Assembly (NCBI GenBank): GCA_903873655.1
Contig: CAIQPH010000077.1
Coordinates: 1 to 35,795, forward strand
Length of the DNA: 35,795 bases
DNA from: an uncultured Holophagaceae bacterium
Lineage (GTDB): Bacteria; Acidobacteriota; Holophagae; Holophagales; Holophagaceae
Direction of reading: 5' to 3'
A model generated the notes under the pieces. The model was not told the origin of the DNA, ran no database searches, and was given only the letters and a program-made list of their open reading frames with translations. The translations under genes and the position numbers were made by a program. Positions 21,058-29,240 of the stretch are shown piece after piece (positions within the stretch are counted from its first letter, which is position 1; each line of letters opens with the position of its first letter).

Positions 21058-23667
21058 CTGAGCCTGGGTGAGGGTCTGGTGGTGATTCCCGAGGGTACTC
21101 TGGCTCGTACTCAGGTAGGGGATGGGATGGGCCACGCCTGATCCTTGGGGAGCGGTCCAGTGGTTCTGCGTTGAGGAGGCCACATGGACCTGGGTGTGGC
21201 AGGTCAGGGCACAACCCCCATCACCTTCCGGCAAGGACAAGGCCGGGTTGATGACATAGGGGGGAGTGCCTAAGGCGGAGATCGGGTAGCTAGTGGTGTT
21301 CTTGAACACCACGGTGCCGCTGGGCAGCTTCGTGGCGCTGGTGACAGCATGGAGATTGAGCTGGGCGAAGTGGTTCACGGCCCCCAGGTTGGCATTGGCC
21401 GAAGTCATGTCGTGGCAGATGGTGCAGTCAGTAGCGGCCGCTTGGGCGTGGGTGCCGTAGGAATGGCGGCCGACAGCATCGTTGTACTGCGAGCTGGTGG
21501 TGCCGCCATTGACCTTGTGGCACGAAGAACACTGGGTGGTGATCTTGGTGGTACTGGTCCAGTTGGGTGTGGTCTGTCCACCGTGGCAGCTCGCGTTGGA
21601 GCAGGTGTTCGAGGACCCATTGAACACCGCCGTTCCCGCACTCTTGGCGTTGTAGGCGGGATCAAAGCTCACGGGAGCGGGTCCAGCAGGAGTGCTGTTC
21701 CGGGCATTCGCATTGTTGTAGTGAGTCGCACTGCCGGTGCTGCTGCCTGCATGGCAGGTGACACAGGTCAAGGCGGTGGGCAGCGTCATATGGGTGTTAT
21801 GGGCACCCGCGATGCTGGGGAAAGTGCCACCGGTCGGGCCATTGGGGAGGCTGGATGGGCCTACATGGCAGGACTGGCAGGTGCCATTGCCATTCCCCGC
21901 GAGAGTGGGGTCGGCCAGCTTGTGGCAGATCTGGCAAGCAGGGGCCGCCGAATTGGGCGAGGTGCCAGAAATGGCATGGCAGACCTTGCAATCCGCCGTG
22001 AAGATGGCCAGGGTAGCGGTCATGTGCCCATTGCCCTGGGTATCTGGGGCACTGGTGGACAGAAAAGGTACGGGATGGGGGGCGCCGCTGGACTGCCAGG
22101 TGTCGAGCGGAGCGCCAGTATGGATGTGGGTATGGCAAGTCAGGGCGCACCCGCCGTTGCCCTCTGTGGCGCTGGTCACGGCGTAGGTTCCGCCGGTGAC
22201 GATGAGGGGGTCGAAGACGATGGTGCCACTGGGCATCTGGTCTGCAGGGCTTCCAGTGGAAGCACCATCAACCGCCTCGGTATCAAGGTACTTGAAGTGG
22301 GCCGAAGCCCCAGGGGAAGTGCCGTTGGTCATGTTGTGGCAGGTGGTGCAGGCGATGCCGTTGGCCACCACGGTGGTATTGTGGGTGCCCTGACTGTGAC
22401 GGCCGAAGGCGTCATTGAACTGAGTGATGGTTCCCGCGGCGGCGGCCACCCCGTGGCACATGGTGCACTGCGTACTCGAGTTGATGGATCCGCTCTGCTG
22501 CCAGCCAGGTGTAGTCTGGCCGCCATGGCAACGCACGCTGGAACAGTTGAGCTGCGATGGGCTAAAGGTGGGGTTGCCACCCGTGAGCGAGCTGAAGATG
22601 GTATTGATCGAGACGGTGGCGGGACCTGTCGCAGGAGAGGCGATTCTCTGATTGGCATTCGCGTAATGAGTGGTGGTTCCGCTCCCGGCGCCCGCGTGGC
22701 AGGTGTCGCAGGTCAGCTGGGTGGCCAGGGCCATGTGTTTGAGGTGAGCACCAGCCAGGCTGGGGAAGGCCGAGCCCGTGGGCCCGCTCGACAGTCCGGC
22801 GGCTCCCGCATGACAGGACAGGCAGGTTCCCGCATCGGTGCCGGAGGCCGTAGGATCCGCCAGCTGGTGGCAGACATTGCAGAGCGGGGCCGAAGCCAGA
22901 GGCGAGCTGCCGCTATAGGCATGACAATGGGCGCAATCGGCAGTGAAGGCGCTGACCGTGACGGTCAGGTGGCCATTCAGGCTGGAGTCGGTCTGCCCTG
23001 CCAGGAAGGGAACGGCGTGAGGCGCGGCATTGGCGCCGTGACACAGCGTGGCGTTGTAGCAGCCAGGCTGAGTGCCCGCCGGGGCGGGAGAAACTGGATG
23101 CCCGGCCGGATTGTTGGGGGACCCGGCATAGTGGCACTGGGCACAGACGGCGGCATTGGATGGATCAGTCGTGGCGTGGTTGTAGGCGGACCCGCCGGAA
23201 GTGCGCCAGGGCTTGGGCGGATGGGGCGCCTGGGCGCCATGGCAGGCGGAGCAGGCACTGGCCGACGCCCCGCCCGAGAAATCCCTGGCGTGGCAGATCT
23301 GGCAGGACACTAGACTCCCTCCCGTCGTGGGATCGGCAGCCATCTTGGCCCGCACGCCGTGCAGGGCCGGGTTGGCAAAGCCGGGTGTCGACTGGTGGTG
23401 GCAGCCGCTGGTCATGCAGGTGGGAATGCCGCTGCCCACTCTGAGGATGGAGACTTCATGGCACTTGGTGCAGGCATCGACGCCTTGAACGGCCTGTCCG
23501 CCGTGGGCATTTATCCAGCCAGTGGGATGGTAGTCGCCGTAGTACTGGGCCACGCTGTTGGAACCCTTGCCGCTTCCACAGCCCAGCAGGAGGAAGACCG
23601 AAAGCGCAGAGCAGATCAGGGGCCAGAAGCAGCTTGGTTTCTTGTTCCAACACCATTTCCTAGGCAT
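20149..23667 (-). CDS. Giant multihaem c-type cytochrome lipoprotein (about 30 haem sites)
   Basis: This 1172-residue protein has a signal peptide ending in a lipobox (LLLGC near residue 30), so it should be lipid-anchored, perhaps at the outer membrane. I count 22 CXXCH sites plus eight wider ones: four CX4CH (CMTSGCH, CSSVRCH, CSNASCH, CSNISCH), three CX3CH (CALTCH twice, CALSCH) and one CX5CH (CYNATLCH). The head (residues 1-240) has six sites. Three units begin at residues 241, 556 and 871, each with the order CXXCH x4, CX4CH, CXXCH x2, CX3CH. The CX4CHGGQTTPxW...CXXCH block is the signature of Geobacter-type CxxxxCH/CXXCH proteins. The ATG at 23667 follows AGGGGA; the longer frame lacks a better site. 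It heads a four-gene operon and is divergent from a two-component pair. The function is probably long-range or extracellular electron transfer, by inference. Confidence 0.92.
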   Translation of the reverse strand: MPRKWCWNKKPSCFWPLICSALSVFLLLGCGSGKGSNSVAQYYGDYHPTGWINAHGGQAVQGVDACTKCHEVSILRVGSGIPTCMTSGCHHQSTPGFANPALHGVRAKMAADPTTGGSLVSCQICHARDFSGGASASACSACHGAQAPHPPKPWRTSGGSAYNHATTDPSNAAVCAQCHYAGSPNNPAGHPVSPAPAGTQPGCYNATLCHGANAAPHAVPFLAGQTDSSLNGHLTVTVSAFTADCAHCHAYSGSSPLASAPLCNVCHQLADPTASGTDAGTCLSCHAGAAGLSSGPTGSAFPSLAGAHLKHMALATQLTCDTCHAGAGSGTTTHYANANQRIASPATGPATVSINTIFSSLTGGNPTFSPSQLNCSSVRCHGGQTTPGWQQSGSINSSTQCTMCHGVAAAAGTITQFNDAFGRHSQGTHNTTVVANGIACTTCHNMTNGTSPGASAHFKYLDTEAVDGASTGSPADQMPSGTIVFDPLIVTGGTYAVTSATEGNGGCALTCHTHIHTGAPLDTWQSSGAPHPVPFLSTSAPDTQGNGHMTATLAIFTADCKVCHAISGTSPNSAAPACQICHKLADPTLAGNGNGTCQSCHVGPSSLPNGPTGGTFPSIAGAHNTHMTLPTALTCVTCHAGSSTGSATHYNNANARNSTPAGPAPVSFDPAYNAKSAGTAVFNGSSNTCSNASCHGGQTTPNWTSTTKITTQCSSCHKVNGGTTSSQYNDAVGRHSYGTHAQAAATDCTICHDMTSANANLGAVNHFAQLNLHAVTSATKLPSGTVVFKNTTSYPISALGTPPYVINPALSLPEGDGGCALTCHTQVHVASSTQNHWTAPQGSGVAHPIPYLSTSQSTLGNHHQTLTQAQFEGECINCHDQSGSTTKTGPVCTVCHILGSPLTAGLGVGTCLSCHTGSNFTTVGPTGAAWPNLAGAHPKHLALLTFTRTTPALPTSLTASAYPDCEACHVGSVPYDSAQTHYSNANKRLATPVTVGPASVSVDPTFNSQASVAGYTASATQFTCSNISCHGGQTTPGWQSGTNPVNANTYCIACHKIASTSAPEYNALTGRHSSPSAHNTTCDTCHDMVGGHLNNTSRITNTVGNHFKYLDTTAVSGVSGTPSDQYPSDTIVFGTTPTGAKTYTVTSTTEGKGGCALSCHGQTHTASNNKWN
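21058..22002 (-). repeat. Cytochrome repeat unit 2 (315 codons)
   Basis: Second eight-haem unit, beginning FTADCKVCH, exactly 945 nt long. Sites are CKVCH, CQICH, CQSCH, CVTCH, CSNASCH, CSSCH, CTICH and CALTCH. Shared landmarks with the other units are GPTG..FPS.AGAH, HYNNAN, CHGGQTTP and NDAVGRHS. Confidence 0.88.
22003..22947 (-). repeat. Cytochrome repeat unit 1 (315 codons)
   Basis: First eight-haem unit, beginning FTADCAHCH, exactly 945 nt long. Sites are CAHCH, CNVCH, CLSCH, CDTCH, CSSVRCH, CTMCH, CTTCH and CALTCH. The order and spacing of sites match units 2 and 3, indicating internal duplication of an ancestral eight-haem domain. Confidence 0.88.
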
Positions 23668-23771
23668 GAAAATTCCCCTGTGAGATGGGCGGCTGGTTGA
23701 TGACTGGGAGAGGGACCAATAGTCTGCCATCGGCTTGTCACGGAACGAGCTGAAGAAGAAGGAAACCGTTT

Positions 23772-23799
23772 ATTATTTTCAATCCCAGGTTCGGGGCAA
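23772..23799 (-). promoter_or_regulatory. Possible sigma-70-type promoter for cytochrome operon
   Basis: On the minus strand, TTGCCC (23799-23794), a 16-nt spacer and AATAAT (23777-23772) match -35/-10 consensus moderately (the -10 matches 5 of 6). It lies in an AT-rich patch and would give a leader of roughly 100 nt before the cytochrome ATG at 23667. Assignment by eye only. Confidence 0.35.
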
Positions 23800-23896
23800 G
23801 GGTTCTTGTCCTGACAGAGATGGAAGCAAAATTGGCTTGTCCATCCACTATCGCCAACAAGACGCCATGGGAACATATCTCGAATGGTTGCTTATT

Positions 23897-23916
23897 GTTA
23901 GATCTTTGGATCTAAC
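23897..23916. promoter_or_regulatory. Palindromic candidate operator upstream of histidine kinase
   Basis: A perfect inverted repeat, GTTAGATC-TTTG-GATCTAAC, lies in the 296-nt divergent gap between the giant cytochrome and the kinase, 47 nt before the kinase ATG. TTGCTT at 23888-23893 and TCTAAC at 23911-23916, spaced 17 nt, could form a promoter that the palindrome overlaps. A dimeric regulator such as the NarL-type protein encoded downstream is a natural candidate to bind it, but this is inference. The rest of the gap is AT-rich non-coding DNA. Confidence 0.5.
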
Positions 23917-23963
23917 CCATTTCCATTGATTCGGTCCGGCAAATGGCCTAATCTTCAGCTTCC

Positions 23964-26936
23964 ATGCACTCGCGAATGACAGGACACCGTTCTTCCCGCA
24001 GGGGAGTCCTGCGATGCCTTGCCATCGCCTTGGCTTGGCTGTGCATGACGCTCCCGGTCCTGGCATTGGATCCATCCCGGCCACTCTCGACGCATGCCTC
24101 TCGCACCTGGCGCAGTGAGGATGGCCTGCTCCAGGATACGGCGTCGGCTCTGCTCGAATCGCAGGACGGGTTCCTCTGGGTCGGCACCGAAGCAGGGCTG
24201 GTCCGTTTTGACGGCGCCAACTTCGAGCATTACTTGCGCATCAACCTGCCTGGATTCATTCATAACGACATCCAGTGCCTGGCGGAAGGCCCGGATGGCG
24301 CCCTCTGGATCGGAACTTCCGAGCCGGGTCTCTACCGCCTCCAACGAGGTGAGATCCAAAGCTTCGGCTCGAAAGAAGGTCTGCCTGATCGGGCCATCCG
24401 ACGCCTGCTTCGCGATCACAGTGGCACCTTGTGGGTGGCGCCCGTGGAGGGGTCCCTGCTTCGATTCGACGGGGTACGTTTCCAGTCTGCGTCCTCGGAT
24501 GCGGTGCACATGCGGATCCGGGCGCTCGCAGAGGACCCGGAAGGCACGATCTGGGTGGGCACGGCAGGGTCAGGCCTCTGGCGCCTCCGGGAAGGTCGCC
24601 TGGCCTTGGCGGCCCTGACCGCCGCAGAGATCACCGCCCTGAGTGTGCGAGCGGACGGGGAAGTTCTGATCGGCACTCGCTCCCAGGGAGTGCAGGTGCT
24701 CACGGAGGGGCGGCTGGAAGTTCCGGTCTGGGCGAAGCAACTGCCCTCCAAGCCCATCAGTTCCCTGCTCGTGGACCGCCAGAACAGCCTATGGATCGGC
24801 CTCGAACAGAATGGGCTCTACCGCCTGAACCAGGAAGGCCGGCTCGAAGCGGCACCTGCTTCCCTCGGTTCCCGTTGGACGCCGATTTCCTTGCTGGAAG
24901 ACAGTTCCGGCGCCTTGTGGTCAGGCAGCGATGAACGGGGCCTGCGGGTCCTCTATCCAGTGCCCTTCCAGACGGTACCCGTGTGGGGTGGGGATCCCGA
25001 GGAACCCGCCCGGATGGTCTGCCAGGATGCTCAAGGGACGGTCTGGTGCCTTACTGGTGAGCAGGCCTTGGGCAGGATTCAGCATGGGCGCGTCGAAAAG
25101 GTGAGCCCAGGGAGCCCGACTGGCGGCCCCATCACCTCACTCTGGCCCCGGCGAGCCGGGGGCCTGTGGGTGGGTACCCGGAGCGGGGGGTTGTACACCT
25201 TGGATCAAGGCCGGTTCCACCCGGTCCGCGGGTCCGACGGTCGATCGTGGGATGCCATCGTTTCCCTCTATGAGGACCCAGGCAACGTCCTTTGGGTCGC
25301 GACCTCCCGGCAGGGCCTCGTCAAGCTGGCCCCTGACACCGCCCCCATCCTGTTCCCCGCAGTCCTGGACATCCTGGCCATGACTGGCGGCGGATCGGGA
25401 CCGCTGTATCTGGCGAGCCGCACCCAAGGACTGGGGATTCTCGAGGCCAGCCAACTCCGCTGGCTGGGCAGGACCGAAGGGCTGGGTTCCACCGGGGCCC
25501 TCTCCCTGTATCTAGACACTGAAGGACTCCTCTGGGTGGGGACCCCGGAAGGCCTGCGCATCTACCGGGAAGGCACCTTCCAGAGTTCCGCCAACCATTC
25601 CGGCCCACTGCTCCTGAGCATCCACTCGATCCTGGGCGACCCGTACGACCGCCTGTGGTTCAGCACCGGGCAGGGTGTATTCCAGATGGCGCGCGCAGCG
25701 CTCCTCCGCCGCCTGGATGAACCCGGTCCGATTCCGGCGGTGCTCCTCGATCATCACGATGGCATGCCCTCGCGGGAAACCGCTGGAGGGGCCCAACCCG
25801 TCGCGTGGCTCACCCGGGAAGGAGAGCTCTACTTCCCCACCACCCGGGGGCTGACACGGCTGGAAGGCCGCGGCGCGCCCCTCCAGGGCCCACCCTTGCG
25901 CCTGCATATCCTCAGGGCGGAAAGCGACGAAACGGTCCTGCCCGACACTCTGCCGATCCAGGTCCCCCCGGGCACCCACCGCTTCGAAGTGTATTACGCA
26001 GCCACATCTCTGACCCGGGCCGACAAAGTGCGCTTCCGCTACCGGCTGGAAGGCTGGGAGCCCACCTGGAACGACGTGGGCGACCGCCGTTTTTCGGCCT
26101 ACTCGAACCTTCCCCCGGGGACTTACCGATTCGTGCTTCAAGCCTGGCGGGTTGACGAAGAGGGACCTCCGCAAGAGCGTTCCATCGAGGTGCATGTCCA
26201 GCCTTTCTTCTATCAGCGGACAACCTTCTGGGTGCTGTGCGCCCTGGGAGCAGCCGCCTTCGCAGGCTGGCTGCATCACCTCCGGCTCCAGCAACTGGAG
26301 GCCCGTTCGGCCGTGATCTCTGAGCGGAACCGCATGGCCCGGGAGATTCATGACCACCTGGCCCAGGGTTTCACCGGGGTCCTGCTCCAACTCGAAGCCG
26401 CGGAAGCCAAACTATCCCGCATGGTAGGCGACCCGGCACCGGTCCTCACCCGTCTCGATCATGCCCGGAACCTGGCTGTGGCAAGCCTGCAGGAGGCCCG
26501 TCGCTCCGTGATGGTCCTGCGCCCGAGAAGACCAGAGGGCACGGACCTTCTGGGGGCCATGCGCCTCCTGGCGGACCGGCTCCTGGCGGGCACGGACATC
26601 CAGGTGGAATTGGCGATGGTCGGTAAACCAAGGCCGCTCCGCGAACGCACCGAAGAGGAACTCATCCGCATGGCCCAGGAGATGCTCACCAACGCCCTCC
26701 GCCACGGCAAAGCCAAGTGGGTGAGGGTGGTGCTGCAATTCGAGGCGGGGAAGGTGCACCTCAGCGTCGAAGACGACGGCAAGGGTTTCGACCCTTCAGC
26801 AGATGTCGCAGGCTATGGGATGCGCAGCATCCGTGAAAGCGTCAAAAAACTCCGGGGCCAGTTGGACATCGATAGCAGCCAAGGCCTTGGCTCCCGCATC
26901 ACCATCACCCTTCCCACCCGGAGGTGGCGTTCATGA
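23964..26936 (+). CDS. Two-component sensor histidine kinase with beta-propeller sensor
   Basis: This 990-residue protein has a signal or anchor helix (residues ~14-36) and then a long periplasmic sensor. The sensor is made of repeated two-component regulator propeller segments, such as DGFLWVGTEAGLVRFDG, DGALWIGTSEPGLYRL, EGTIWVGTAGSGLWRL and ENVLWVATSRQG-type units, to about residue 640. A Y_Y_Y domain (FEVYYAATSL ... PPGTYRFVLQA, ~672-727) and one transmembrane helix (~752-772) follow. The cytoplasmic kinase is of the HisKA_3 type: REIHDHLAQG with the phosphoryl His near 796, N-box EMLTNALRHG near 903, and DDGKGFDP with GYGMRSIRE. The protein ends with a 4-nt ATGA overlap with its response regulator. 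It is divergent from the cytochrome operon, which it may control. The start codon lacks a strong ribosome site; ATG 23976 is an alternative. Confidence 0.95.
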   Translation: MHSRMTGHRSSRRGVLRCLAIALAWLCMTLPVLALDPSRPLSTHASRTWRSEDGLLQDTASALLESQDGFLWVGTEAGLVRFDGANFEHYLRINLPGFIHNDIQCLAEGPDGALWIGTSEPGLYRLQRGEIQSFGSKEGLPDRAIRRLLRDHSGTLWVAPVEGSLLRFDGVRFQSASSDAVHMRIRALAEDPEGTIWVGTAGSGLWRLREGRLALAALTAAEITALSVRADGEVLIGTRSQGVQVLTEGRLEVPVWAKQLPSKPISSLLVDRQNSLWIGLEQNGLYRLNQEGRLEAAPASLGSRWTPISLLEDSSGALWSGSDERGLRVLYPVPFQTVPVWGGDPEEPARMVCQDAQGTVWCLTGEQALGRIQHGRVEKVSPGSPTGGPITSLWPRRAGGLWVGTRSGGLYTLDQGRFHPVRGSDGRSWDAIVSLYEDPGNVLWVATSRQGLVKLAPDTAPILFPAVLDILAMTGGGSGPLYLASRTQGLGILEASQLRWLGRTEGLGSTGALSLYLDTEGLLWVGTPEGLRIYREGTFQSSANHSGPLLLSIHSILGDPYDRLWFSTGQGVFQMARAALLRRLDEPGPIPAVLLDHHDGMPSRETAGGAQPVAWLTREGELYFPTTRGLTRLEGRGAPLQGPPLRLHILRAESDETVLPDTLPIQVPPGTHRFEVYYAATSLTRADKVRFRYRLEGWEPTWNDVGDRRFSAYSNLPPGTYRFVLQAWRVDEEGPPQERSIEVHVQPFFYQRTTFWVLCALGAAAFAGWLHHLRLQQLEARSAVISERNRMAREIHDHLAQGFTGVLLQLEAAEAKLSRMVGDPAPVLTRLDHARNLAVASLQEARRSVMVLRPRRPEGTDLLGAMRLLADRLLAGTDIQVELAMVGKPRPLRERTEEELIRMAQEMLTNALRHGKAKWVRVVLQFEAGKVHLSVEDDGKGFDPSADVAGYGMRSIRESVKKLRGQLDIDSSQGLGSRITITLPTRRWRS

Positions 26937-27577
26937 CCACAGCCCCGACCGATCGCATTCGCCTGCTCATCGTGGACGACCACCCGGTCGTGCGTGATGG
27001 CCTCGTGTCCATCCTCCACGAAGGCGAACCTGACCTCGAAGTCGTCGGGGAAGCGGGAGACGGCAAGGAGGCCGTGGTCACCTGGAGGAACCTCCGGCCC
27101 ACTGTGACGATCATGGATCTGCAACTCCCCGGCCAGTCCGGGGTGGAGGCTGTCCAGGCTATTCGCCGGGAGGATCCGGACGCCCGGATCCTCGTGCTCA
27201 CCACCTTCGATGGCGATGCCGACATCCAGCGGGCCCTGGAAGCCGGAGCCCGCGGCTACCTGCTCAAAAGCGTGCGCAGAGCGACCCTCATCGAGGCCGT
27301 GCGCGCCGTGGCCGCTGGCCAGCGCTACCTGCCCCCGGCCACGGCCGCTCGCCTGGTGGAAGCCATGGAATCAGAGCGGCTCACACCCAGGGAACTCGAT
27401 GTGCTCAAGCTGCTCGGGGAGGGTCAGCGCAACCGCGAGATTGCCGATGCCCTGGGGTTGGCGGAAGCCACGGTGAAGATCCACGTGAACAACCTGCTGC
27501 GCAAGCTCGAGGCCAAGGATCGCACCGAGGCGACGGTCATCGCCTTGAAGCGAGGCCTGATTCACCTTGGATCCTAG
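26933..27577 (+). CDS. NarL/FixJ-family response regulator
   Basis: This 214-residue protein has an N-terminal receiver domain (LLIVDDHPVVRDGL with the acidic pair Asp15-Asp16, phosphoacceptor Asp62 in IMDLQLPG, conserved Lys in GYLLKS) and a C-terminal LuxR-type helix-turn-helix (LTPRELDVLKLLGEGQ and REIADALGLAEATVKIHV). It is the cognate partner of the kinase just upstream: the ATG at 26933 overlaps the kinase stop (ATGA) and has GGAGGTG 6 nt before it. A GTG at 26924 would add three residues but loses that site. It ends in a stop that overlaps the stop of rny on the other strand (CTAG). The likely targets are the divergent cytochrome genes, by context only. Confidence 0.95.
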   Translation: MTTAPTDRIRLLIVDDHPVVRDGLVSILHEGEPDLEVVGEAGDGKEAVVTWRNLRPTVTIMDLQLPGQSGVEAVQAIRREDPDARILVLTTFDGDADIQRALEAGARGYLLKSVRRATLIEAVRAVAAGQRYLPPATAARLVEAMESERLTPRELDVLKLLGEGQRNREIADALGLAEATVKIHVNNLLRKLEAKDRTEATVIALKRGLIHLGS

Positions 27578-29193
27578 CGCGCGATCTCGACGGCCCGCAG
27601 CTCCCGCATCACAGTGACCTTGATCTGCCCGGGATACTGCATCTCTGCCTCGATGCGGCGGGAGACATCCTTGGCGATCCAGTAGGCCTGGTCGTCATTG
27701 ACTGAACCGGCATCCACCAGGATGCGGATCTCCCGTCCTGCCTGCATGGCGAAGCTCTTCTGGACGCCCTTGTAGCTGTTCGCAATGCCTTCCAGCTGCT
27801 CCAGCCGCTTGACGTAAGTCTCCAGCATCTCCCGGCGGGCGCCTGGCCGGGCCGCGCTGAGGGCATCCGCAGCGGTGATGAGCATGGCCTCGACCGTGCG
27901 TGGCTCGAAGTCCCCATGATGGCAACTCATGGCGTGGATGACTTCCTCCTTCTCCCCGTAGCGCTGCAACAGCTGCATGCCGATCTCGATATGGGTGCCT
28001 TCCACCTCCCGGTCGATGGCCTTGCCAATATCGTGGAACAGCCCAGCTCTCCGGGCGAGCCGGGCGTCTGAACCCATCTCGCCCGCCATGTACTCGGCGA
28101 TGCGGGCGACCTCCTTGGTATGCTCCAGCACATTCTGGCCGTAGGAAGTCCGGTAGTTCAGACGACCGACGAGCTTGTGCAGTTTCGAATGGATATCCGG
28201 AAAGCCGAGCTCGATGCAGGCGGCCTCGCCGATCTCCTTCAGGTGCTGGTCCATGTCCAGCTTGACCTTCTCGACCACCTCTTCGATGCGGGCGGGGTGG
28301 ATGCGGCCGTCGGCCAGCAGCTTGAGAATGGCCTGCCGGGCCACTTCCCGGCGGATCGGGTCGAAGCTGGAGACGACGATGCTCTCGGGTGTGTCGTCCA
28401 CGATCAGGTCGCAGCCGGTGGCCTTTTCCAGGGCCCGGATGTTGCGACCCTCCCGCCCAATGATGCGCCCCTTGAGGTCATCACTGGGAAGCTGGACTGA
28501 ACTGACGGCCTGCTCGGCGACCACGTCTGAGGCCACCCGCTGAATGGCGGCACCGATGGTCCACCGGGCCCTCTTGTTCGCTTCCTCCTGGGCCTCGTCC
28601 TCGATGCGGCGCACCAGCTTGGCCGCATCCATCTTGGCGGCGTACTCCAGCTGGGAGATCAGCTCGGCCTTGGCGTCTTCCCGGGTGAGTCCGGCGACCT
28701 CCTCCAGCCGCTTGGCCTGGGCTTCCACGAGCTGTTTCGCCTCTGCCTGCCGGGCCTCCAGCTTCTCGAGCTCGGCTTTGCGCTTTTCGGTCAGGACATC
28801 GACATCTTTCGTCTTCAAGTCCAGCTGCTGGGTTTTCTTGTCGAGTCCTTCTTCTTTGGATTGGAGCCGCTGTTCCTGCTTCTCCAGGTTCTTCTGCCGC
28901 TCGGTCAGGAGCTTCTCAGCCTCCTGGCGGTCATGGAGGGCCTGCTCCTTGGCTTTGAGCTCGGATTCCTTGCGGGCGGACTCGGCGTCCTGAATCCCGC
29001 GCTCCAGGAGCCGCTGCGCTTCGCGCTTGGCCTCCTCCAGCAGCTTCTCCCGCTGGGTCTTGATATCGGCCTCGGCCTTCGCCTGGGCCTGCGAACTGTC
29101 CAGGGCCGCCTTCTGGGCCCGCATGGACATCAGATACGCCACTGCCCCGGATACGAGGGCCAGCGCGAGGAAGATCCAACTGATTAAATTCAT
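27574..29193 (-). CDS. rny: Ribonuclease Y
   Basis: This 539-residue membrane-bound endoribonuclease initiates mRNA decay. It has an N-terminal transmembrane helix (MNLISWIFLALALVSGAVAYLM), then a long Lys/Glu/Gln-rich coiled coil to about residue 200. A KH RNA-binding domain (GRIIGREGRNIRALEKATG, from ~241) is followed by the HD catalytic domain with HDIGKAID near 386 and CHHGD further on. The C-terminal part GVQKSFAMQAGREIRILVD is typical. Length is close to the family norm (about 520). The ATG at 29193 has TTGGAG 8 nt before it; an ATG four codons upstream is less favoured. The gene follows the zapA-6S RNA region. Confidence 0.96.
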   Translation of the reverse strand: MNLISWIFLALALVSGAVAYLMSMRAQKAALDSSQAQAKAEADIKTQREKLLEEAKREAQRLLERGIQDAESARKESELKAKEQALHDRQEAEKLLTERQKNLEKQEQRLQSKEEGLDKKTQQLDLKTKDVDVLTEKRKAELEKLEARQAEAKQLVEAQAKRLEEVAGLTREDAKAELISQLEYAAKMDAAKLVRRIEDEAQEEANKRARWTIGAAIQRVASDVVAEQAVSSVQLPSDDLKGRIIGREGRNIRALEKATGCDLIVDDTPESIVVSSFDPIRREVARQAILKLLADGRIHPARIEEVVEKVKLDMDQHLKEIGEAACIELGFPDIHSKLHKLVGRLNYRTSYGQNVLEHTKEVARIAEYMAGEMGSDARLARRAGLFHDIGKAIDREVEGTHIEIGMQLLQRYGEKEEVIHAMSCHHGDFEPRTVEAMLITAADALSAARPGARREMLETYVKRLEQLEGIANSYKGVQKSFAMQAGREIRILVDAGSVNDDQAYWIAKDVSRRIEAEMQYPGQIKVTVMRELRAVEIAR

Positions 29194-29240
29194 GGGCGAC
29201 TCCAAGGAAGAGGATCCAAAGAGCCACCAGCACCCGAATG

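Noticed and set aside
20149-22947. Regular repeats that might suggest a CRISPR array or tandem element
   Set aside because: The period is 945 nt, the repeats are diverged and in frame, and each encodes an eight-haem domain, so they are protein repeats.
21349-23313. A 654-codon open frame on the plus strand opposite the giant cytochrome
   Set aside because: It is the antisense of a GC-rich repeat gene; its protein is a Gly/Arg/Ala run without motifs, while the minus strand has signal peptide and 30 ordered haem sites.
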